Shown one piece after another: positions 58,356 to 64,000 of a stretch of DNA of 64,000 bases. Origin of the DNA: Eubacterium sp. (GTDB lineage: Bacteria; Bacillota; Clostridia; Peptostreptococcales; Anaerovoracaceae); assembly GCA_017533915.1 (NCBI GenBank), contig JAFWHX010000004.1, forward strand, positions 1 through 64,000, given 5' to 3'. Position 1 is the stretch's first letter, and every line of letters starts with the position of its first letter. Below the pieces are notes generated by a model, which was not told the origin of the DNA, ran no database searches, and saw nothing but the letters and a program-made list of their open reading frames with translations. Made by a program: the position numbers and the translations under genes.

Positions 58356-60239
58356 ATGTCGAAGAACTCTAAGTCCAGATCTAACAGGAACAAGAAGAAA
58401 AGGTCTAAATCTAAGACCGGTTCTTCACGTTCTCGTAACGCAAGGTCCGAACAGAAGAAAATCGAGCAGCTAAAACCTGCTGTTCCCGAACAACTGAATA
58501 ATGATACTCATGAAGATCAGATAGATACTCCTGAAGATCAGGTAGATGCTGCCGCAGCTGAAGCCGCGCCACTGTCTGCAGGTGAAGTACCTGATCAGAG
58601 TGAACAGACAGAAGTCCAGGTAAAGGTATATCAGCCCGAGCCTGAGGATTCTGTTTCTTCTGATGAGGAAATTCAGGAAAAGCATGTCATTCCTGCTCCT
58701 GTGATCCCGGAGGCTCTGGAGACTGCCGACAAAGATGAGATCAGCAGAGAGCTTGAGGAATACACGCAGAACATCAATAACAGCATCAAGCCTGAAAAGC
58801 CGCAGCAAGTCAAAAAGCCAAAGAAGAAAAAACGGAATACCGGCTTTAAAGTTGCTACTGTACTAATACTTCTTCTTATCTACTGCGCTGCTGTGATCTA
58901 TGGATTCTTCTGGATAGATGATAATATTATCGATCCTGACAGATATCCGAACGGAACCACTCTGAACGGTATAGATGTCTCAGGTATGGATATCGATGAG
59001 GCAAAGCAGGCTTTGACTGATGACTGGAACACACACAGCATCAGCATATTTGATGCGGGCGGGAAAGAGATCGGAGAGATCGGAGATTTTGATTTTAAAT
59101 ACGATATTGACGAGCAGCTCGAGCATGCTCTCAGTCCCGGCGCTGAAACTGCGTTATCACGCTTTGTACAGAAGAAAAAGGATGATATACCGGTCAGAAT
59201 GGATCCTGCCGGGAATACGAAAAACTTCAAAAGGCAGTTCGGACAGCTTTCTATCGTTAAAGAAGCAAAAGGAGACAAGCCGTCAAAGAATGCGTATATA
59301 GACAAGTCAGACACTGAGTTCCGCATCGTCAAGGAAGTGATAGGAAACAGTGTTGACACCAGGCTGCTCAGAAAAGCGATCTTCAGATCGATAGCTGAAG
59401 GTGATGAGGTATTTGAATTCAGAAGATCAGATTACCATCTGCTTCCAGAGATCGTTTCTACAAGCCAGGAACTTCTGGATGAGCGCGATTACTGTATCAA
59501 GAACCTCAGCTTTACGATACGTCTCAGGAATCCTGTGAACGATTACACGATCCCGCCGTCATGGCTCGACAAGATGATGACAGTTTCCGATAAGGGAAAG
59601 GTTACCTTAAACGATGAGCAGATCAGTCAGTTCATAAGTGAAGTGGTATACCCTAAATTCTCATCAGTTGGAGACACCAGAAGACTTAAATCAGCAGGCG
59701 GTGGACATTATACGATATCAGGCGGAACATACGGATATGTGATCGACGTTGAGAAAGAGCACCAGATGCTTACTGCCGACCTTAAAGAGCGTGACAATGT
59801 CGAGCGCGAGCCGTATTACGCAGGAAAAGCTCCAGGCGATAACTGGAAAAATGATATCGGAAATGATTTTATAGAGGTCAGTATCGCAAAGCAGACATGC
59901 TGGGTCGTAAGGCATGGCAAAGTCGTTGTTGAGACTCCTGTTGTCACGGGTGTTCTTCCAAGACATGCTACACCTCAAGGAGTGTTCTACATCGTATACA
60001 AAGCTACACACGTAACGCTGAAAGGGCGTAATGACGATGGAAGCAAATACGAATCAAAAGTAACATACTGGATGCCGTTCTATCTCGGATTTGGGCTTCA
60101 CGATGCAAGCTGGAGAGGCTACTTTGGCGGTTCCATTTATGTTAACAACGGAAGTCATGGATGCGTTAACTGTCCTCCATCTGTAATGCCTAAGATCTTT
60201 TCAAACAGCTATGAGGGGATGCCTGTTATAGTACATTAA
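58356..60239 (+). CDS. L,D-transpeptidase (YkuD) with membrane anchor
   Basis: This 627-residue protein has a long, Lys/Ser/Arg- then Glu/Pro-rich cytoplasmic N-terminus (1-165). A transmembrane helix follows (about 166-187, VATVLILLLIYCAAVIYGFF), then a PG_binding_4-type region (about 200-490). The C-terminal YkuD domain has GSHGCVNCPP (about 599-608) with the catalytic Cys and its His. It forms 3-3 or protein-to-peptidoglycan crosslinks outside the cell. The structure matches Enterococcus Ldt-fm-like enzymes with extra N-terminal charged region. It is a single gene. Confidence 0.93.
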   Translation: MSKNSKSRSNRNKKKRSKSKTGSSRSRNARSEQKKIEQLKPAVPEQLNNDTHEDQIDTPEDQVDAAAAEAAPLSAGEVPDQSEQTEVQVKVYQPEPEDSVSSDEEIQEKHVIPAPVIPEALETADKDEISRELEEYTQNINNSIKPEKPQQVKKPKKKKRNTGFKVATVLILLLIYCAAVIYGFFWIDDNIIDPDRYPNGTTLNGIDVSGMDIDEAKQALTDDWNTHSISIFDAGGKEIGEIGDFDFKYDIDEQLEHALSPGAETALSRFVQKKKDDIPVRMDPAGNTKNFKRQFGQLSIVKEAKGDKPSKNAYIDKSDTEFRIVKEVIGNSVDTRLLRKAIFRSIAEGDEVFEFRRSDYHLLPEIVSTSQELLDERDYCIKNLSFTIRLRNPVNDYTIPPSWLDKMMTVSDKGKVTLNDEQISQFISEVVYPKFSSVGDTRRLKSAGGGHYTISGGTYGYVIDVEKEHQMLTADLKERDNVEREPYYAGKAPGDNWKNDIGNDFIEVSIAKQTCWVVRHGKVVVETPVVTGVLPRHATPQGVFYIVYKATHVTLKGRNDDGSKYESKVTYWMPFYLGFGLHDASWRGYFGGSIYVNNGSHGCVNCPPSVMPKIFSNSYEGMPVIVH

Positions 60240-60282
60240 ACAGCCAGTATGTCACTGTATGAATACGATCATGAATATACGG

Positions 60283-60316
60283 AAAAGCCCGGGATGATAA
60301 AATATCCCGGGCTTTT
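60283..60316. terminator. Bidirectional terminator
   Basis: AAAAGCCCGGGAT (60283-60295) pairs with ATCCCGGGCTTTT (60304-60316). It serves the transpeptidase gene and the - strand tRNA. Confidence 0.9.
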
Positions 60317-60317
60317 A

Positions 60318-60393
60318 TGGTGCGTCTGAGCAGATTCGAACTGCCGGCCTTCACATTCGGAGTGTGCTACTCTATCCACTGAGCTACAGACGC
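60318..60393 (-). tRNA. tRNA-Arg (CCG)
   Basis: On the - strand, acceptor GCGTCTG pairs with CAGACGC, the anticodon loop CTCCGAA gives CCG, the T arm is GGCAG TTCGAAT CTGCT (final pair G-U), and CCA is encoded. One anticodon-stem pair (outermost) is G-A. The gap 60394-60613 has no other gene. Confidence 0.94.
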
Positions 60394-60613
60394 ATATTTG
60401 CTTAAGGGCTTCCTGACGCAGGCCTTTACTTATTCTACATAAAAAGCTTCATTTATGCAATGACTTTGTTTTTTGATCGATTTACTGCTTTATTTCTTCA
60501 CACCATATGAGTATAATAATAACAGATGATATTTATAGCGTAATCGGAAGCGAGCATACAACATAAAATGCACCGGCAATACATTACGCCGGATCCGGTA
60601 GGAGGTAAAGAAT

Positions 60614-60721
60614 ATGTTGAAGAAATGGGTGGTTCTGAGTACAGTTGCTATTGCTACAATAGTTGTTATCGTCGCTCTTTCAGAGCTTTCAGACGGCGAA
60701 GAAGAGAAGGAAGAACTGTAG
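60614..60721 (+). CDS. Small single-span membrane protein
   Basis: A 35-residue open frame begins MLKKWVVLSTVAIATIVVIV and ends in an acidic tail (SDGEEEKEEL). One transmembrane helix with basic N-terminus and acidic C-terminus is predicted. TAGGAGGT lies eight bases before the ATG, an ideal ribosome site, which supports real translation. It lies alone between a tRNA and metF. The family is not recognised. Confidence 0.6.
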   Translation: MLKKWVVLSTVAIATIVVIVALSELSDGEEEKEEL

Positions 60722-60771
60722 CTTAATGTATGGCAGAATATAATAACTGTAGCTTACTAAAGATCAGTTAT

Positions 60772-60806
60772 GCCGCAGCATATCCGATATGGTGCTGCGG
60801 CGTTTT
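60772..60806 (+). terminator. Hairpin between small gene and metF
   Basis: GCCGCAGCA (60772-60780) pairs perfectly with TGCTGCGGC (60793-60801), then GTTTTGA. A terminator or an attenuator for metF is possible; the T-run is short. Confidence 0.5.
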
Positions 60807-60830
60807 GATATACACAGACAAGGTGGAAAA

Positions 60831-61700
60831 ATGAAGATAAAGGACATGTTTAAAGGCGGAAAGCAGGTGTTCTCACTTGAGGTCTTCCCACCGAAAAGAG
60901 ATTATCCTATAGAGACGATCTACAATACGCTGGATGAGCTCAAAGACATACATCCGGATTTTATCAGCGTTACTTACGGAGCCAGCGGATCTGAAAGAGG
61001 AAGCAGGACTTTTGATATAGCTTCACAGATCAAGAAAAGGTATGGCATCGAATCCGCGTCTCATCTTACATGTGTCAACGCTACCCGTGCTGAGATATCT
61101 GAAATGCTGGATATTCTGGAAAGCGACGGTATCGAGAACATCATGGCACTCAGAGGCGATGATGTTCCGGATGAGTCAATGGCTGACGATTTTCCTCATG
61201 CCAGTGACCTTATAAGCTTTATAAAGAGCACAGGACATGACTTCGGTATCTCGGGAGCATGCTATCCTGAGACACATATGAACAGTAAAGATCAGATCGA
61301 GGATATCATCAATCTTAAGAAGAAAGTTGATGCAGGAGCAGAGCATCTGATGTCACAGCTGTTCTTTGATAACAATGTATTCTATGACTTTCTTGAGAAA
61401 GCACGGATAGCCGGGATAAACGTACCGATAGAAGCCGGCATCATGCCTGTTGTCAATGTAAAACAGATCACCAGGCTGGTGTCACTTTGCGGCGCGAGCA
61501 TCCCGAACAAGTTTGCCCGGATGATGCAGCGGTATGAAGATGATCCGGAAGCGATAATGGATGCAGGCATTGCATATGCTGTAGATCAGATCGTCGACCT
61601 GCTGTCACAGGGGGTGGACGGCATACATCTCTATACTATGAACAAGCCTGAAGTTGCAAAGCGTATAAATGACAGCGTAAAACATCTTTTCCTTAAATAA
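60831..61700 (+). CDS. metF: Methylenetetrahydrofolate reductase-like protein
   Basis: This 289-residue TIM-barrel flavoprotein reduces methylene-THF to methyl-THF. It has FSLEVFPPKRD, SVTYGASGSERG, LTCVNATRAEI, NIMALRGDDV and the C-terminal GVDGIHLYTMNKPEVAKRI, all standard MetF elements. ATG 60831 follows AAGGTGG; a longer frame from 60789 has none. The next gene, nine bases later, is cobalamin-dependent methionine synthase, which uses its product. Confidence 0.94.
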   Translation: MKIKDMFKGGKQVFSLEVFPPKRDYPIETIYNTLDELKDIHPDFISVTYGASGSERGSRTFDIASQIKKRYGIESASHLTCVNATRAEISEMLDILESDGIENIMALRGDDVPDESMADDFPHASDLISFIKSTGHDFGISGACYPETHMNSKDQIEDIINLKKKVDAGAEHLMSQLFFDNNVFYDFLEKARIAGINVPIEAGIMPVVNVKQITRLVSLCGASIPNKFARMMQRYEDDPEAIMDAGIAYAVDQIVDLLSQGVDGIHLYTMNKPEVAKRINDSVKHLFLK

Positions 61701-61709
61701 GGTAATAAA

Positions 61710-64000
61710 ATGACTTTTCAGGAATTATTAAAAGAAAAAGAATTCATCATACTTGACGGCGGGTTCGGCACGCAGCTCGCTGCACGTCTTGACGTGATGC
61801 CTGAAGTTCCGGAAACTGTAAATATCACTCATCCGGAAGTTGTTTCCGCTATCCACAGATCATATATTGATGCGGGATCTGACCTGATATATACCTGCAC
61901 GTTCGGCGCCAATTCATATAAGCTCAAGGACTCGCCATACTCTGTTTCAGAGATTGTGAAAAGTGCAGTAGCAAACGCCAGAAAAGCCACAGAAGGAACA
62001 GGTGCTCTGATCGCACTCGATATCGGACCGATCGGCCGTATGATGGAGCCAAACGGCGATATGTCGTTTGATGAGGCATATGACATATTCTCTGAGGTGG
62101 TCAAAGCAGGAGAGGGTACTGATCTGATAGTATGCGAGACTATGACTGATCTCTATGAGCTGAGGGCAGCTGTGCTCTCTGCTAAAGAGAACAGTACGCT
62201 GCCTGTTATATGTACCATGACGTTCGAAAAGGGAGGAAGGACTTTCTCAGGAACTGAAGCATCATCAATGGCACTGACCATGTCGGGACTTGGAGTCTCC
62301 GCTCTAGGCATCAACTGTTCTCTCGGCCCTTCAGATTTTATTCCTATTCTTGACGAGATAACGAAGTGGACAGATCTTCCTATAATAGCAAAGCCTAATG
62401 CCGGCCTTCCTGATCCTGTGACAGGACAATACATGATCGGTCCGGATGAGTTCGCCAGAGAGGCTTCAGGATTTGCCGAGCATGGCGCTAAACTTGTAGG
62501 AGGATGCTGCGGCACTACGCCAGAATATATCAAAGCACTTAAAGCAGCATATTCATCAAAATCATATCAGCATCAGGAGCATCGCCCATTCTCAGCTGTA
62601 TGCACTGCAGAAAAGACCGTTGAGATTGACAGGCCACTGATAATCGGAGAAAGGATCAATCCGACAGGCAAGAAAGCTCTGAAAGAAGCTATAAAAGAAG
62701 GAAACTACGGCTATATTCTGGAACTTGCACTCAAGGAATCAGAGGAAGGAGCTTCGATACTCGACGTTAATGCAGGTGTTCCTCAGGTAGACGAGAAACA
62801 AGTTATAGTAGATATTGTAAAAAAACTGCAGGGCAATGTGACAGCTCCGCTTCAGATAGATTCTGGCAATGTAGATGCGATCGAGGCAGCATTAAGGGTA
62901 TATGCAGGGAAAGCCATCATCAATTCTGTGAACGGAAATGAGTCCTCTTTATCTTCTGTTCTTCCAGTCGCAGCGAAATATGGCGCTGCTGTTGTGGGGC
63001 TGACCCTTGATGAAAAAGGTATTCCCAAGACGGCACGAGAAAGAGTTGCCATTGCTGAGAAGATCCTTGACAGAGCACTTTCATATGGCATAAGAAAAGA
63101 GGATGTATTCATAGACTGCCTTACGCTTACAGTATCCGCCGAACCTGATTCATCCAATCAGACTCTAGATGCTCTCCAGGAGGTCAAGAACAGGCTTGGT
63201 CTTAAAACAGTACTTGGAGTTTCAAATATATCGTTTGGGCTCCCGGCAAGATCTGTCGTTAACGCAGCTTTCCTGCAGATGGCACTTTCACGCGGTCTTG
63301 ATCTTCCTATTATGGATCCGGGGGATCCGCTCATGATACGTGCGCTCGACACTAATGCACTGATCACGGGGAAGGATAAAAATGCCGCCTCATATATAGC
63401 GAAGTATATCAATCTTGACGTTAGTTCTGAAACAAGTGGATCATTAAACACTTCCAACGCAGATCATAATACTGAAGATGTGGAGCGGCAGAACAGTACA
63501 GATCTTGTCTATCTTATACAGAACGGTCTTGAAGAAAAAGTCTGTGATACCGTACGGAGCATGCTCGAGCATGAAGATCCGCTTGACGTTATCTCTCAGA
63601 AACTTATACCTGTAATGGACAGAACTGGCGAAGATTTCGAAAAGGGACGTATATTCATACCGCAGCTGCTTACAGCAGCAAAAACAGCACAGAAGGCTTT
63701 TGATGTAGTGAAGGATAAGATCGCGGAGACAGGTCAGGAAGGTCCGTCACGAGGTACTATAATAATAGCTACAGTAAAAGGCGACGTTCATGATATAGGA
63801 AAGAATATAGCAAAAGTCGTTCTGGACAACTATGGATATGAGATCATCGATCTTGGCAAGGACGTCAGTCCTGAAACGATACTTGACAAGGCAAAAGAAA
63901 CGGGAGCCCGTCTTGTTGGGCTTTCAGCCCTTATGACTACTACGCTCCCGAACATGGAGAAAACAGTAAAGCTTATAAAGGAAAAAGCCCCAGGATGCTT
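61710..64000 (+). CDS. metH: Cobalamin-dependent methionine synthase (3' end outside window)
   Basis: At least 763 residues are visible. The homocysteine-binding domain has ILDGGFGTQL, GINCS and GGCCGTTPEYI, supplying the three zinc Cys. The pterin-binding domain starts LIIGERINPTGKKALKEAI (near 310) and includes EGASILDVNAG. The B12 cap (from about 595) and binding domain have the GDVHDIGKNIAKVVLDN motif, with the cobalt-ligating His. The gene runs open to the last base. With metF it makes methionine from homocysteine and methyl-THF. Many Clostridia forms lack the C-terminal reactivation domain; this cannot be seen here. Confidence 0.94.
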   Translation, partial: MTFQELLKEKEFIILDGGFGTQLAARLDVMPEVPETVNITHPEVVSAIHRSYIDAGSDLIYTCTFGANSYKLKDSPYSVSEIVKSAVANARKATEGTGALIALDIGPIGRMMEPNGDMSFDEAYDIFSEVVKAGEGTDLIVCETMTDLYELRAAVLSAKENSTLPVICTMTFEKGGRTFSGTEASSMALTMSGLGVSALGINCSLGPSDFIPILDEITKWTDLPIIAKPNAGLPDPVTGQYMIGPDEFAREASGFAEHGAKLVGGCCGTTPEYIKALKAAYSSKSYQHQEHRPFSAVCTAEKTVEIDRPLIIGERINPTGKKALKEAIKEGNYGYILELALKESEEGASILDVNAGVPQVDEKQVIVDIVKKLQGNVTAPLQIDSGNVDAIEAALRVYAGKAIINSVNGNESSLSSVLPVAAKYGAAVVGLTLDEKGIPKTARERVAIAEKILDRALSYGIRKEDVFIDCLTLTVSAEPDSSNQTLDALQEVKNRLGLKTVLGVSNISFGLPARSVVNAAFLQMALSRGLDLPIMDPGDPLMIRALDTNALITGKDKNAASYIAKYINLDVSSETSGSLNTSNADHNTEDVERQNSTDLVYLIQNGLEEKVCDTVRSMLEHEDPLDVISQKLIPVMDRTGEDFEKGRIFIPQLLTAAKTAQKAFDVVKDKIAETGQEGPSRGTIIIATVKGDVHDIGKNIAKVVLDNYGYEIIDLGKDVSPETILDKAKETGARLVGLSALMTTTLPNMEKTVKLIKEKAPGC

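Noticed and set aside
60722-60830. SAM riboswitch or T-box before metF
   Set aside because: Only a simple hairpin is visible; conserved riboswitch or T-box sequence elements were not found.

Overview
The window looks like a low-to-mid GC Gram-positive anaerobe of the Clostridia (Bacillota). Pointers are strong GGAGG ribosome sites, canonical TTGACA/TATAAT promoters, a CIRCE element, LxxC lipoproteins, YesL, HtpG, a DUF5688 protein and Clostridia-style conjugative-element genes. No rRNA or species marker is present, so nothing finer is claimed.

Bases 1 to about 20,600 are accessory DNA built from several mobile modules. (a) The left edge holds the 3' end of a gene resembling the C-terminus of clostridial RlmD-type rRNA methyltransferases. 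It is followed by a MobV relaxase with a candidate oriT, then a YdbC/PC4-like, a RadC-like and a DUF5688 protein. (b) A tandem SnoaL-like protein and an Rrf2 regulator share an almost identical operator-promoter. (c) A TetR regulator controls an ABC exporter whose start site carries a 42-bp tandem duplication. (d) A truncated KTR gene is fused to a recombinase tail and followed by an array of hairpins with a conserved core. Then come a TnpW/TnpX-like recombination module and a second YdbC paralog. (e) A replicon-like segment has CACACAAT iterons, an AT-rich zone and a Rep_2-type initiator. It is followed by a resolvase, an MmeI-like restriction-modification protein, a large serine recombinase and an XRE regulator.

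From about 20.9 kb the sequence is an ordinary gene-dense chromosome. First come a beta-helix protein, a metalloprotease-like lipoprotein, an SGNH hydrolase, PepF, glutaminase and a VanX-like dipeptidase. A tightly packed run of PAP2-like protein, GT2, UDP-galactopyranose mutase, GPH symporter, GH36, GH5 and esterase follows, converging on a GH1 beta-glucosidase. Next is a sugar ABC importer (binding protein, two permeases, YesL, MsmK-type ATPase) with GH32, fructokinase and GH13_4 enzymes. Together these form a coherent sucrose or fructo-oligosaccharide uptake and cleavage pathway. A Mur-ligase-like protein closes this run.

The last 15 kb hold a duplicated DUF1538 membrane protein with a double PII-like protein, an NSS transporter, CIRCE-controlled htpG, two exported proteins, tRNA-Ala(GGC), an L,D-transpeptidase, tRNA-Arg(CCG), a 35-residue membrane peptide, and metF followed by a cobalamin-dependent methionine synthase cut by the window end.

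The observations most worth a second look are the hairpin array at 9501-9718, the shared Rrf2 operator pair, the double-PII/DUF1538 pair, the divergent Mur ligase, and the replicon/restriction segment between site-specific recombinases.
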